A stretch of DNA of 64,000 nt from Plantactinospora mayteni (lineage in GTDB: Bacteria > Actinomycetota > Actinomycetes > Mycobacteriales > Micromonosporaceae). This document shows positions 33,718 through 42,491 of the stretch, in pieces. The stretch's first letter is position 1. The number at the start of each line of letters is the position of its first letter. The notes beneath the pieces are model-generated. The model ran no database searches. It saw nothing but the letters and a program-made list of their open reading frames with translations, and had not been told where the DNA came from. The stretch lies in contig NZ_BONX01000048.1 of assembly GCF_016862935.1 (NCBI RefSeq), positions 116,903 to 180,902 on the forward strand, read 5' to 3'. A program made the position numbers and the translations under genes.

Positions 33718-35822
33718 ACCCGCCGGCTCGACGCGGACTCGGCCGTGTGCGCCGGGTCGGCTGGGTGTGCCGGGTCGACTGTCTGTGCCGGGTCGACTGT
33801 GTGTGCCGGCTTGGCTGTGTGTGCCGGGTCGGCTGGGTGTGCCGACTCCTTGGCGCGGGAGCGAATCCGGTCGATGACGGCCGAGGTGGACTTGTCGGGT
33901 ACGTAGCCGAGGGTGCGGACCTGGCCGCCGAGCCGGCGTACCAGGGGCGCCTCCGGGACCATGTCCGGCGGGTAGTCGCCGCCCTTGACGTACACGTCGG
34001 GGCGGACCGCCTCGATCAGCGCGGTCGGCGAGTCCTCCTCGAAGACCACCACATGGTCCACACAGGAGAGTGCGGCGAGCACCGCCACCCGGTCCTCCAC
34101 CGGGTTCACCGGCCGGTCCGTGCCCTTCAGCCGCCGTACGCTGTCGTCCGAGTTGACCGCCACCACCAGCAGGTCGCCGAGGTCGCGGGCCTGGTCGAGA
34201 TAGCGCACGTGCCCCCGGTGCAGTACGTCGAAGCAGCCGTTGGTGAAGACGACCGCCCGCCCCTCGGCCCGGTGCCGCTCGACGAGTTCGACCAGGGCGT
34301 CCCGGTCGAGCACGATCCGGGCCGGTTCGTCATTGGCCGAGCCGAGCGCGGCGAGCAGGTCCGCCCGCAGGCAGACACAGGTACCGGTGTCCGAGACGGT
34401 GGTGGTCGCGGCGAGCTGGGCCAACTGGGCGGCGGTCGGCAGCGGCGCGTCGGCGGCCAGCGCCAGGGTCATCGCGGCCAGGTACGCGTCACCGGCGCCG
34501 ACCGCATAGCTCGCCGGTACCGGAGTCGCGTGGCTGCGCCGGGACCGTCCGTCGGCACCGCCCACCACCGCGCCCTCGGCGTCCAGGGTCACCGCCACCA
34601 CGTCGGCACCGGTGCGTTCCCGCAGCTCAGCGAGGCGGGCCTGGGCGACCAGCGCCCGACTGGCCCCGCCGGCCGCGACCGGACGTCCACCGGCGGCACT
34701 CGACGTCTCGTCGCCGGCCACCACGATGTCGTCGCCGGAGACCCCGATCTCGTCACTGGTCACGGTGAGGCCGTCCCCGCCGACCGGACCGCCACCCTCG
34801 GCACCACCCGGCGGCGTACCCTCCGGGGTGGCGGAACCGTCACCGTCCCGGCCCCCGTCCTCGGTACCACCGGCGGCGAACGCCGGAGCTGGCCGACCGG
34901 CGTACCCTCCGGTCTTTCCGGCCCGGCCGCCGGTCTCCCTCGCGGCGCCGCCTTCGGCGTCCTTGCCGGCGTCCGCGCCGTGTCCTCCGCTCTCGGCATC
35001 GCGTTTCCCGCTCTCGACGTCGCGCTTTCCGCTCTCGGGGGCGGCCTTTCCGCCGGTGGCGACCGTCGAGCCGTCCTCGGCGACGCTGACCCGGGTGCCG
35101 GCGACCGCCGACGTCGGGCTGGGCGGGCCGGCGGAGACCGCCTCGTTGAGCAGCCGGGTCGCCTCGGCGAAGCTCGGGGTCACCACGGTCGGGGCGAGTC
35201 CACGCCAGTAGGCCAGGTCGTGCGCGTCCAGGGCGACGGTGGCGAAGGAGTCGCGGTGCCGGACCAGCCAGCTCCGTACCGCCTCGGGCAGTGCGCCGAG
35301 GCCGTAGTCGCAGACCACCAGGGTCGGCGGCTGGCCGTCCTGGTCGGCCCGCAACTCCTCGGTCGCCCGGGCGAGCGCGTTCAGCATCCGGCGTACGCCC
35401 TCCTCCGGCAGTGTCTCGTCGGCGTCCCCCTCGTCCTCGCGGAGCAGGATCTGGTCGGCGGCGAGCAGTCGCCGTTTCACCGGGGTGGGCCGGCCGGGCT
35501 GGCTGATGGTCCGGTCCCAGACGCCGGCCCGGTCCAGGCAGTCGTGCAGTTCGTCACCGGCGACGTCCGCGCCGATCGGGGCGACCAGCGACGCCCGACC
35601 GCCCAGCGCGGTCAGGTTGACGGCGGTGTTCGCGGCGCCACCGGCCGCGGTCAGCCGACGGCGCAGGGTCAACACCGGGGCCGGTGCCTCCCGGCAGAGC
35701 CGGTCCGACTCGGCGAACCGCCACTCGTCCAGCATGGCGTCGCCGACCACCAGTACGCCCCTGCCGAGCCAGCTCTCCACCACCGAGGCCAACCGGCGCT
35801 GTTCCGCTGCGTCTGTTGCCAT
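33714..35822 (-). CDS. hldE: HldE-like bifunctional heptose kinase/adenylyltransferase with long insertion
   Basis: 702 residues from ATG 35822; an in-frame ATG at 35909 adds an unlikely leader. Residues ~1-235 and ~390-475 together form a PfkB kinase (LVVGDAMLDEW, GGAANTAVNL, and the catalytic AVGAGDAYLA near 443). Between them, residues ~240-390 are a Gly/Glu/Lys-rich low-complexity insertion absent from usual HldE. Residues ~510-650 are a cytidylyltransferase-fold domain with TNGCFDVLHRGHVRYL and RPVNPVEDRVAVLAAL. The C-terminus ends in PAHTVD-type repeats. Known role: heptose-7-phosphate kinase and heptose-1-phosphate adenylyltransferase, making ADP-heptose. The GT2 gene is coupled downstream. 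Confidence 0.87.
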   Translation of the reverse strand: MATDAAEQRRLASVVESWLGRGVLVVGDAMLDEWRFAESDRLCREAPAPVLTLRRRLTAAGGAANTAVNLTALGGRASLVAPIGADVAGDELHDCLDRAGVWDRTISQPGRPTPVKRRLLAADQILLREDEGDADETLPEEGVRRMLNALARATEELRADQDGQPPTLVVCDYGLGALPEAVRSWLVRHRDSFATVALDAHDLAYWRGLAPTVVTPSFAEATRLLNEAVSAGPPSPTSAVAGTRVSVAEDGSTVATGGKAAPESGKRDVESGKRDAESGGHGADAGKDAEGGAARETGGRAGKTGGYAGRPAPAFAAGGTEDGGRDGDGSATPEGTPPGGAEGGGPVGGDGLTVTSDEIGVSGDDIVVAGDETSSAAGGRPVAAGGASRALVAQARLAELRERTGADVVAVTLDAEGAVVGGADGRSRRSHATPVPASYAVGAGDAYLAAMTLALAADAPLPTAAQLAQLAATTTVSDTGTCVCLRADLLAALGSANDEPARIVLDRDALVELVERHRAEGRAVVFTNGCFDVLHRGHVRYLDQARDLGDLLVVAVNSDDSVRRLKGTDRPVNPVEDRVAVLAALSCVDHVVVFEEDSPTALIEAVRPDVYVKGGDYPPDMVPEAPLVRRLGGQVRTLGYVPDKSTSAVIDRIRSRAKESAHPADPAHTAKPAHTVDPAQTVDPAHPADPAHTAESASSRRV
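33740..33846. repeat. 18-bp tandem repeat at 3' end of hldE
   Basis: About six imperfect 18-bp units (TGCCGGGTCGRCTGTGTG type) encode the six-residue PAHTVD/PADPAH repeats at the protein C-terminus. Confidence 0.85.
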
Positions 35823-36077
35823 GTGGCGCGGGTCCCCGGTGCCCGGCCGGACAAACCTGGTCCCGCCGTACCCGTCCGGGCGACGGTGGCCGTACGGCGG
35901 GTTTGGCACCTGTCGTACCGGGAAGGACTTTCCGCGAGACGTGACCCGAACGGGTTCGTCGCCACATGTTCCCCGTGGCGGTGGGGTCCGGCTGGCGCCT
36001 GCCGAGGGGCATGATCGCGATCACAGCGTCCGCGTTCGTGCGGCTCCGACGGTGGACCAGGTCGAGACTGGCGGTAG

Positions 36078-36113
36078 GCATCTTCTGTGCCATACGCATC
36101 TTCTGTGCCAACG
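36078..36113 (+). promoter_or_regulatory. 18-bp direct repeats upstream of MFS exporter
   Basis: GCATCTTCTGTGCCA occurs at 36078-36092 and 36096-36110, an exact tandem with 18-bp period ending 15 bp before the start codon. They lie in the 306-bp divergent gap between hldE and the exporter; otherwise that gap shows no gene. A regulator binding site or a leader duplication are both possible. Confidence 0.5.
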
Positions 36114-36128
36114 GGGGGAGAAGGCACT

Positions 36129-37757
36129 ATGACCACCGCTGACGGCGCACGCCCGGCGCTGACCCACCGACAGATCCTGCTGCTGATGAGCGGCCTGATG
36201 ACCGGCATGCTGCTGGCGGCACTGGATCAGACCATCGTCGGTACGGCGCTGCCGACGATCGTCGGCGAACTCGGCGGGATCAACCACTACTCGTGGGTGG
36301 TCACCGCGTACCTGCTGGCGTCGACCGCCTCGACCCCGCTGTACGGCAAGATGGCCGACCTCTTCGGTCGTCGCCCCGTCTTCCTCTTCTCCATCGGGGC
36401 GTTCCTGGTCGGCTCGCTGGCCGCCGGCTTCTCCCAGGACATGACCCAGCTCATCATCACCCGTGGGGTGCAGGGGCTCGGGGCCGGCGGTCTGATGACG
36501 CTGGCCTTCACCATCATCTCGGACGTGGTGTCACCCCGGGAGCGTGGCCGCTACCAGGGCCTCTTCGGTGCGGTGTTCGGGCTCTCCTCGGTGGCCGGGC
36601 CGCTGGTCGGCGGTTACTTCGCCGAGCACGACTGGCGGTGGATCTTCTTCCTGAACGTGCCGCTGGCGGTGGTGGCCCTCATCGTCTGCTACCACGTGAT
36701 GCGGCTGGTCCCGTTCCAGCGACGGCAGCACGCGATCGACTGGCTCGGCGCCGGCCTGCTGGTGGCCGGGGTGAGCACGCTGCTGCTCGCGCTGAGCTGG
36801 GGCGGCAACGAGTACGCCTGGGGCTCCGGGGTCATCATCGGGCTCTTCGTGGCCGGTGCGGTGCTCGGCGTACTCTTCCTGGTCCAGGAGGCCCGGGTCG
36901 CCGAGCCGATCCTGCCGCTCAAGCTGTTCCGCCGAGCCACCTTCGCGCTGGCCAACAGCGCGGGCTTCATCCTCGGCCTGGTGATGTTCGGGTCGATCAT
37001 CTTCATCCCGCTCTACCTCCAGATCGTCAAGGGCGCCTCGCCGACCAACAGCGGTCTGCTGATGCTGCCGATGATGGCCGGCGTGATCGTCACCTCGGTA
37101 CTCTCCGGGCGGGCGATCAGCCGGATCGGTCGGTACAAGTGGTTTCCGGTGGTCGGGGCGATCGTGCTGGTCGCCGGCATGCTGCTCTTCACCCAGTTGC
37201 AGGTCGACAGCCCGCTCTGGAACGCCTTCGTCTACATGGTGATCATCGGCGTCGGGCTGGGCCTCTGCATGCAGTCGTTGATCCTCGCCGCGCAGAACGC
37301 GGTCGAGATGCGCGACCTCGGCGCCGGTACCTCGGCCGCCACCTTCTTCCGGTCCCTCGGCGGCTCGTTCGGGGTGGCGATCCTCGGCGCGGTGCTCACC
37401 GCCGGGCTCTCCGGCGGGCTGGCCGACCGGCTGCCCGGCGCGATCGCCCAACTCCCGCCCGACCAGCGGGCGCAGTTCGCCGGGGCCACCAAGGAGTTCT
37501 CGGTCAACGAACCGTCCCGGATCCTGGCGCTGCCGGAGCCGATCCGGGCCGCCGTCCAGGAGTCGTTCGTCGGCGCGCTGCACACCGTCTTCCTGGTGGC
37601 CGGGCTGATCGCGTTCCTGGCGGTGGCGGTCACCCTGGCGATGCCGAACCAGGAGCTGCGCGGCGGCCCGCCGGCCGGCTCCGGCGAGGGGCTGGCCCGG
37701 GACCGGAAGGGCGACGCGGCCACCGAGATGGAGGCGAACGCCCAGACGATGATCTGA
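36129..37757 (+). CDS. DHA2-family MFS drug:H+ antiporter (EmrB/QacA type)
   Basis: 542 residues from ATG 36129, with GGGGGAG upstream. There are fourteen predicted membrane helices. Motif C/D features are LDQTIVGTALPTIVGEL near the N-terminus and the motif A loop GKMADLFGRRPVFLF; antiporter motif C is seen as VFGLSSVAGPLVGGYF. It is expected to export drugs or metabolites in exchange for protons. A hairpin terminator follows 58 bp after the stop. Confidence 0.93.
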   Translation: MTTADGARPALTHRQILLLMSGLMTGMLLAALDQTIVGTALPTIVGELGGINHYSWVVTAYLLASTASTPLYGKMADLFGRRPVFLFSIGAFLVGSLAAGFSQDMTQLIITRGVQGLGAGGLMTLAFTIISDVVSPRERGRYQGLFGAVFGLSSVAGPLVGGYFAEHDWRWIFFLNVPLAVVALIVCYHVMRLVPFQRRQHAIDWLGAGLLVAGVSTLLLALSWGGNEYAWGSGVIIGLFVAGAVLGVLFLVQEARVAEPILPLKLFRRATFALANSAGFILGLVMFGSIIFIPLYLQIVKGASPTNSGLLMLPMMAGVIVTSVLSGRAISRIGRYKWFPVVGAIVLVAGMLLFTQLQVDSPLWNAFVYMVIIGVGLGLCMQSLILAAQNAVEMRDLGAGTSAATFFRSLGGSFGVAILGAVLTAGLSGGLADRLPGAIAQLPPDQRAQFAGATKEFSVNEPSRILALPEPIRAAVQESFVGALHTVFLVAGLIAFLAVAVTLAMPNQELRGGPPAGSGEGLARDRKGDAATEMEANAQTMI

Positions 37758-37814
37758 GGCCGTGGCGGTGCCGCTTCGAGGGTCGCGCCACCCTCAAGGG
37801 GTACGGCAACGGCA

Positions 37815-37852
37815 AACGCCCCCGGCACCGCGCGCTGGGCACCGGGGGCGTT
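37815..37852 (+). terminator. Hairpin terminator after MFS gene
   Basis: An 11-bp perfect stem AACGCCCCCGG (37815-37825) with 37842-37852. Located between convergent genes, so it may act in both directions. Confidence 0.75.
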
Positions 37853-37906
37853 CGGCTCGGGGCTGTGAGCGCGCGGCGACGCGTCAGCGCGCGGCGACGC
37901 CGTCTG

Positions 37907-38086
37907 TCAGTGCGCGGCGACGCCGTGCACGAAGTGCCGCCACGCGGCCGGGCCGAAGGTGAGGGCTGGCCCGTGCGGGTCCTTGCTGTCCCGGACGAGT
38001 ACGCGGCCGGGAAGGTTGTCGGCGACCTCGACGCAGTTGCCGCCGTTCGCGTTGCTGCGGGTCGACTTTCGCCAGGTGGGAGTCAT
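37907..38086 (-). CDS. DUF397 protein (Scr2-like)
   Basis: 59 residues from ATG 38086, overlapping the HTH gene stop by 4 bp (ATGA). It is a typical DUF397 sequence: WRKSTRSNANGGNCVEVADN, VLVRDSKDPHGPALTF, WRHFVHGV. DUF397 proteins are partners of DUF5753 HTH regulators in actinobacteria and modulate them. A second such pair is at 61.0-62.0 kb with the same core sequence. Confidence 0.88.
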   Translation of the reverse strand: MTPTWRKSTRSNANGGNCVEVADNLPGRVLVRDSKDPHGPALTFGPAAWRHFVHGVAAH

Positions 38087-38868
38087 AGCTCGTTCGCCAT
38101 CCTCACGATCAGGTCCCGGGACATGTCTCGGGGGAGTGCTACCGAGCGTATCGCGTCCCAGGCCCGCGCCATCGCGGCGACCTGGTCCGGCTCGGCCAGC
38201 AGCCGTCCCGCCGCCTGGTCTTCGAGGAATGCCACGTCGCCCCCGCCGGGCAGGGAGGCCAGGACCAGCGGGCCTATCTGCCCGAGATACAGCCCGGCGG
38301 ATCGCGGCACGACGTGGATGAAGACCAGTGGCCGGGTCGACATCTCGACCAGGTGCGCCAACTGTTCCTTCAGCATCGGCCGAGGCTCGCCGCGCATCAG
38401 CGCCAACTCGTCGACGATGAAGGTGCAGACCGGTGGCTTCTCGCGGCCGAACACCGCAGCCTGGCGCTCCATCCGGAGCGCCAACTGCGCCTCGACCTCG
38501 TCGGCGTCGAACAGCCCGGAGGTCAGGACCGCCCGGGCGTACGCCTCGGTCTGGAGCAGGCCGGGCACGTAGTTTGCCTCGTGCCCCCGAATGGCGACGG
38601 CCTCGCGCTCCACGTCGGGCCACTCGCGGAACCACTCCTGCGACGCGGACTTCCTGGCCATGGCTGCCGTGCTCTGCACCAGATCACCGCTGCCGAACAG
38701 CTCGTCTATTCGTTTCGCGGTGTCCGGCATGGGTATCAGCCGGCTCGTCTCGAACTTGGCGATCAAGGACGTCGAGACGTTCAGCCGTCCGGCGACCTGT
38801 TCCTGCGTCATACCACCGTTGAGCGTACGCAGGAACTTCAGGATCTGCGGAACACCACTGTGACTCAT
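38083..38868 (-). CDS. HTH (XRE) regulator with DUF5753 domain (Scr1-like)
   Basis: 261 residues from ATG 38868. The N-terminal XRE helix-turn-helix is GGMTQEQVAGRLNVSTSLIAKFETSR. The DUF5753 domain starts near residue 80 with EANYVPGLLQTEAYARAVL. It is operonic with the DUF397 gene. Pairs of this type in Streptomyces affect development and antibiotic production. A tandem 20-bp repeat directly upstream is a likely autoregulatory site. Same length as the paralogue at 61005-61790. Confidence 0.88.
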   Translation of the reverse strand: MSHSGVPQILKFLRTLNGGMTQEQVAGRLNVSTSLIAKFETSRLIPMPDTAKRIDELFGSGDLVQSTAAMARKSASQEWFREWPDVEREAVAIRGHEANYVPGLLQTEAYARAVLTSGLFDADEVEAQLALRMERQAAVFGREKPPVCTFIVDELALMRGEPRPMLKEQLAHLVEMSTRPLVFIHVVPRSAGLYLGQIGPLVLASLPGGGDVAFLEDQAAGRLLAEPDQVAAMARAWDAIRSVALPRDMSRDLIVRMANEL

Positions 38869-38874
38869 TATTCT

Positions 38875-38914
38875 CGAACTTTCTCGCGGCGGCCCGAACT
38901 TTCTCTTGGCGGCC
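38875..38914 (-). promoter_or_regulatory. Tandem 20-bp repeats upstream of HTH gene
   Basis: Two adjacent 20-bp units on the + strand read CGAACTTTCTC-N2-GGCGGCC, at 38875-38894 and 38895-38914, differing at two positions. They start 7 bp from the HTH start codon. Their position over the expected promoter suggests operator sites. Confidence 0.5.
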
Positions 38915-39029
38915 CGGAGCCGGAATGGCAAATGCTGACCGCTGCCTATTTTTCGCCGATGTCGGACGATAGTCCAGAGTAGATATCGGCGAATCCGATT
39001 GAGCCCTTGTCGATCTCGCTTTACCCTCG

Positions 39030-39524
39030 CTATTTCAGGACGACCTGGCCGGTCTGCTCGAAGGCGGCCAGGTCGTCCAGGGTCTCCAGCACGGTGGAGG
39101 AGACCGGCGCGGGCAGCGCCCGGGGCCCGAAGAAGCCGGCGTTGGTGGTCTCGTCGGTGCTGGTGAGCAGTTCGCCGGACCAGGCGTCGACCCGGAAGGC
39201 GACGACGAAGAGCTGGTAGGTGTCTCCGAACATGTTGGTGAAGGTGCGCTCCGGGTGGGTGTACATGGCGAACGGGGTGACGGCGGTGGCGGTCAGCCCG
39301 GTCTCCTCCCAGACCTCGCGGATCGCGCACTCGGCGATCGACTCGCCGAGTTCCATCGCGCCGGCCGGCAGCGCCCAGTAACTGTTGTCGGAGCGCTCGA
39401 TCAGCAGCACCTGGCCGGCGGCGTCGCGTACCACGGCTCGGGCGCCGACGAACATCAGCACACGGTCACCGGCGAGGGCGCGAAGCTGACCGAGGTACGA
39501 CTCGGCCCACGGGATACTGCTCAT
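39030..39524 (-). CDS. NUDIX hydrolase
   Basis: 164 residues from ATG 39524, with GGAAGG 8 nt upstream. The complete NUDIX box is GAMELGESIAECAIREVWEETGL (G-x5-E-x7-REVxEExGL). It hydrolyses a nucleoside diphosphate linked to another moiety; the substrate cannot be read from the sequence. Divergent from the acyl-CoA ligase gene, 53 bp apart. Confidence 0.92.
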   Translation of the reverse strand: MSSIPWAESYLGQLRALAGDRVLMFVGARAVVRDAAGQVLLIERSDNSYWALPAGAMELGESIAECAIREVWEETGLTATAVTPFAMYTHPERTFTNMFGDTYQLFVVAFRVDAWSGELLTSTDETTNAGFFGPRALPAPVSSTVLETLDDLAAFEQTGQVVLK

Positions 39525-39564
39525 CGGGCTACCTTCCGGGTGGTCAAGGTGTGAGCTGCGACAC

Positions 39565-39577
39565 TAGGTTGTGGTCC
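39565..39577 (+). promoter_or_regulatory. -10 box for leaderless acyl-CoA ligase mRNA
   Basis: TAGGTT at 39565-39570 followed by 7 bases and then ATG 39578; no ribosome site precedes this ATG. TGGTCA at 39541 is a weak -35. Confidence 0.5.
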
Positions 39578-41224
39578 ATGCGTAGCACGATGATGGACGC
39601 GCCCCTGCTGGTTTCCCGCATCCTCGAACACGGCAGCACGGTGCACGGCACCGCCGAGGTGGCCACCTGGCGCGGCGACGGCTCCCGTCGGATGACGTAC
39701 GCCGAGGTCGGTGCGACCGCCGCCCGGCTCGCGCACGCGCTCCGCGACGATCTCGGGGTCACCGGTGACCAGCGGGTGGCGACCTTCATGTGGAACAACG
39801 CCGAGCACCTGGTCGCCTACTTCGCGGTGCCGAGCATGGGCGCTGTGCTGCACACGCTCAACATCCGCCTCTTTCCGGACCAGGTGGCCTACATCGCCAG
39901 CCACGCCGAGGACCGGGTGGTGCTGGTCGACTCGACGCTGATCCCGTTGCTGGCCAGGGCGTTGCCTGAGATGTCCACTGTAGAGCACGTGGTGGTGGTC
40001 GGCGGTGCTGACCCGGCCCCGCTGCTGGCGGCCGGGGGCGGGCGGATCGCCGTACACCGGTGGGACGACCTGCTGCGCGACAAGCCGGACCGGCACGACT
40101 GGCCGGAGCTGGACGAGCGGGACGCTGCCGCGCTCTGCTACACCTCGGGCACCACCGGCAACCCGAAGGGCGTCGCCTACTCGCACCGGTCGATCTGGCT
40201 GCACTCGGTGCAGATCTGCCTGCCGGAGTCGTTCGGGCTCGGCCCGACCACCCGGGAACTCGCCATCGTGCCGATGTTCCACGCGATGTCCTGGGGCATC
40301 CCGTACGCCGCCTTCCTCTCCGGCGCCTCCCTGGTGATGCCGGACCGGTTCCTCCAGGGCGCCCCGATCGCCGCCATGATCGCGGCCGAGCGGCCGACCC
40401 TGGCCGGCGCGGTACCGACGATCTGGACCGACCTGCTCAACCACCTGGACGCCAACGACGTCGACACCTCCTCGCTGACCGAGGTGATCGTCGGCGGCTC
40501 CGCCTGCCCGCCCGCGCTGATGCACGCCTTCGCGGAGCGGCACCGGATCGACGTGATCCACGCCTGGGGGATGACCGAGATGTCCCCGCTCGGCTCGGTG
40601 GCCCGACCGCCGGCCGGCGCGACCGGCGACGACGCCTGGCGCTACCGCTACACCCAGGGGCGGGTGCCGGCCGGGGTCGCCGCCCGGATCGTCGGCCCGG
40701 ACGGCACGCAGTTGCCCGCCGACGGTCGGGCCGTCGGCGAACTGGAGGTCCGTGGCCCGTGGGTGACCGCACGGTACGTCGGCGACGACGCACCCGACCC
40801 GGAGAAGTTCCGGGACGGCTGGCTGCGTACCGGTGACGTCGGCACGCTCTCGGCGGACGGCTTCATCACCCTCACCGACCGGGCGAAAGACGTGATCAAG
40901 TCCGGTGGCGAGTGGATCTCCTCGGTCGAGTTGGAGAACGCGCTGATGGCGCATCCTTCGGTGCTGGAGGCGTGCGTGGTCGGCGTACCGGACCCGCGTT
41001 GGGACGAGCGTCCACTCGCGACGGTGGTACGGCGGGAGGGCGCCGAGGTGAGCGCCGAGGAACTGCGGGACTTCCTCGCCGACCGGGTGGCCGGATGGCA
41101 GGTACCGGAGCGGTGGGCCTTCGTCGACGCCGTCCCGAAGACCTCGGTGGGCAAGTTCGACAAGAAGCGGATCCGCGCCGACCACGCCGCCGCCACCCTC
41201 GACGTGATCGTACTGTCGACCTGA
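39578..41224 (+). CDS. Medium/long-chain fatty acid-CoA ligase
   Basis: 548 residues from ATG 39578. ANL-superfamily motifs: YTSGTTGNPKGVAYSH (P-loop), WGMTEMSPLG (A5), GWLRTGDVG (A7), DVIKSGGEWISS (A8) and the catalytic Lys in KTSVGKFDKKRI (A10). It activates a fatty or aryl acid to its CoA thioester via an acyl-adenylate. The start is assigned on the leaderless signature; an alternative upstream start at 39551 lacks support. It stands alone between NUDIX and a nuclease gene. Confidence 0.92.
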   Translation: MRSTMMDAPLLVSRILEHGSTVHGTAEVATWRGDGSRRMTYAEVGATAARLAHALRDDLGVTGDQRVATFMWNNAEHLVAYFAVPSMGAVLHTLNIRLFPDQVAYIASHAEDRVVLVDSTLIPLLARALPEMSTVEHVVVVGGADPAPLLAAGGGRIAVHRWDDLLRDKPDRHDWPELDERDAAALCYTSGTTGNPKGVAYSHRSIWLHSVQICLPESFGLGPTTRELAIVPMFHAMSWGIPYAAFLSGASLVMPDRFLQGAPIAAMIAAERPTLAGAVPTIWTDLLNHLDANDVDTSSLTEVIVGGSACPPALMHAFAERHRIDVIHAWGMTEMSPLGSVARPPAGATGDDAWRYRYTQGRVPAGVAARIVGPDGTQLPADGRAVGELEVRGPWVTARYVGDDAPDPEKFRDGWLRTGDVGTLSADGFITLTDRAKDVIKSGGEWISSVELENALMAHPSVLEACVVGVPDPRWDERPLATVVRREGAEVSAEELRDFLADRVAGWQVPERWAFVDAVPKTSVGKFDKKRIRADHAAATLDVIVLST

Positions 41225-41259
41225 CCTGGCCGGGCCTGGCCGGGCCCGGCCGGACCGGA

Positions 41260-41303
41260 GCGTGTGCGGTTGCTACCCCTGGAGGGGTAGTGGCAGCACA
41301 CGC
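41260..41303. repeat. Palindromic element, copy 1 (3' of DUF559 gene)
   Basis: Outer arms GCGTGTGC/GCACACGC and inner arms CTACCCCT/AGGGGTAG form a near-continuous 20-bp hairpin if G-U pairs are allowed. The core at 41262-41301 is 85% identical to 42501-42540 (6 differences in 40). Confidence 0.75.
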
Positions 41304-41313
41304 AGGTCGTCTT

Positions 41314-42438
41314 TCACGGGCGCCAGCCGGCGGCCAGGAGGGCGGCGCGTAGTTGGGCGGCGACGTCGGCGGGGCGGTCCCGGACCAGCCAGGCGGGGAA
41401 GCGGAGGATCCGGATCCGGCTGATCCAGAGGTCGTTCTGCCGGCGCATGTCCGCCCACCAGTGGCGTACCTCCAGGTGTTGTGCCCCGTCGATCTCGACC
41501 ATGACCTTCCACTGTTCGAAGTAGACGTCGAGATACCGGCGCCGCCCCCGAGAGTCGGTTCGCCGGACCTGCCGGCTGGGTGTCGGCAGACCCTCCCGCC
41601 GGCACAGCCGGAGCAGGTCCGACTCGGCGACGGACTCGGCCCCGGCGCGTGCGTCGGCGGCTGCCGCCACGATGAGACTCCGGCGACGTAGTCGGGGTAG
41701 CCGGGCCAGGGCCCTGTCCAGTTCCGGGCCGTCGACCAGCCGCTGCTGGAATCCGGCGGCGATGATCGCCCGCGCCCGCTCGTCGTCCGTGGCCCACTGT
41801 GCCGCGTCGAGCAGTGACCGGGCCGGCATCGTGCACGGCGGCAGGCCCAGCCGATGGACGTCGGCCTCGGTCAGTCGCCGGGTGCGGTGCACCACGACGC
41901 CGGGTGGGGGATCGCGGTCCTGGCGACGTGCCGGGATCAGGACGTGCAGCGTCGCGCTGTGGTAGCCGCGCATGCCCAGCACCTCCAGCGCGGAGAGTCC
42001 GGCCAGCACGGCACGCCGTCCGGCGCCAGCCGCCAGTATCGCCGCCCAGCGCCGCTGCTGGCGGGTCACCGGGCCGTTGTGCGCGAGATAGACGCCCCGG
42101 GACATGATCTGCCACTCGCCGGTCGCCAACCGGTGTTGCAGCGCCTTCGCCGACAGGTGCCGCAGTGCCTGTCGCCGGCTCACCACGTCGTCCTGGAGCC
42201 ACCGCAGGTACGTCAACTCGTCCGCGTCCGGCGGCGGTGGCGGCCGTAACCCGGGCACGACCTCCCGACGCGGTCCGACCCCGCCACCCCGACGCGCCCC
42301 GGCCCCGCCACCACCCCGACCAGACTGAGGAACGCTGGCACGACCCGGCTGAGGAACGCCACCGCGACCCGGCGGAGGAACGTTGGCACGACCCGGAACG
42401 CTGGCACGGCGCGGCATCCGCCGACTATCCCGCGCCAT
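41314..42438 (-). CDS. DUF559 endonuclease-fold protein with AbiEi-like N-terminus
   Basis: 374 residues from ATG 42438, with GGAGGTGGG upstream. Residues ~1-70 are a Gly/Pro/Arg-rich repeat tail (GRGGVPQPGRASVPQ). Residues ~75-260 resemble AbiEi-type winged-helix proteins (RQALRHLSAKALQHRLATGEWQIMSRGVYL). Residues ~265-374 are a DUF559/Vsr-like nuclease core (YLDVYFEQWKVMVEIDGAQH, a D...ExD arrangement, then DMRRQNDLW). Common in Micromonosporaceae in several copies; role unknown, perhaps defence or repair. Two related palindromes flank it on both sides. Confidence 0.78.
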   Translation of the reverse strand: MARDSRRMPRRASVPGRANVPPPGRGGVPQPGRASVPQSGRGGGGAGARRGGGVGPRREVVPGLRPPPPPDADELTYLRWLQDDVVSRRQALRHLSAKALQHRLATGEWQIMSRGVYLAHNGPVTRQQRRWAAILAAGAGRRAVLAGLSALEVLGMRGYHSATLHVLIPARRQDRDPPPGVVVHRTRRLTEADVHRLGLPPCTMPARSLLDAAQWATDDERARAIIAAGFQQRLVDGPELDRALARLPRLRRRSLIVAAAADARAGAESVAESDLLRLCRREGLPTPSRQVRRTDSRGRRRYLDVYFEQWKVMVEIDGAQHLEVRHWWADMRRQNDLWISRIRILRFPAWLVRDRPADVAAQLRAALLAAGWRP

Positions 42439-42491
42439 CCCACCCACCTCCACCCCACTCCCCACCCCTGTGGACAACGGGGGTGGGGGCC

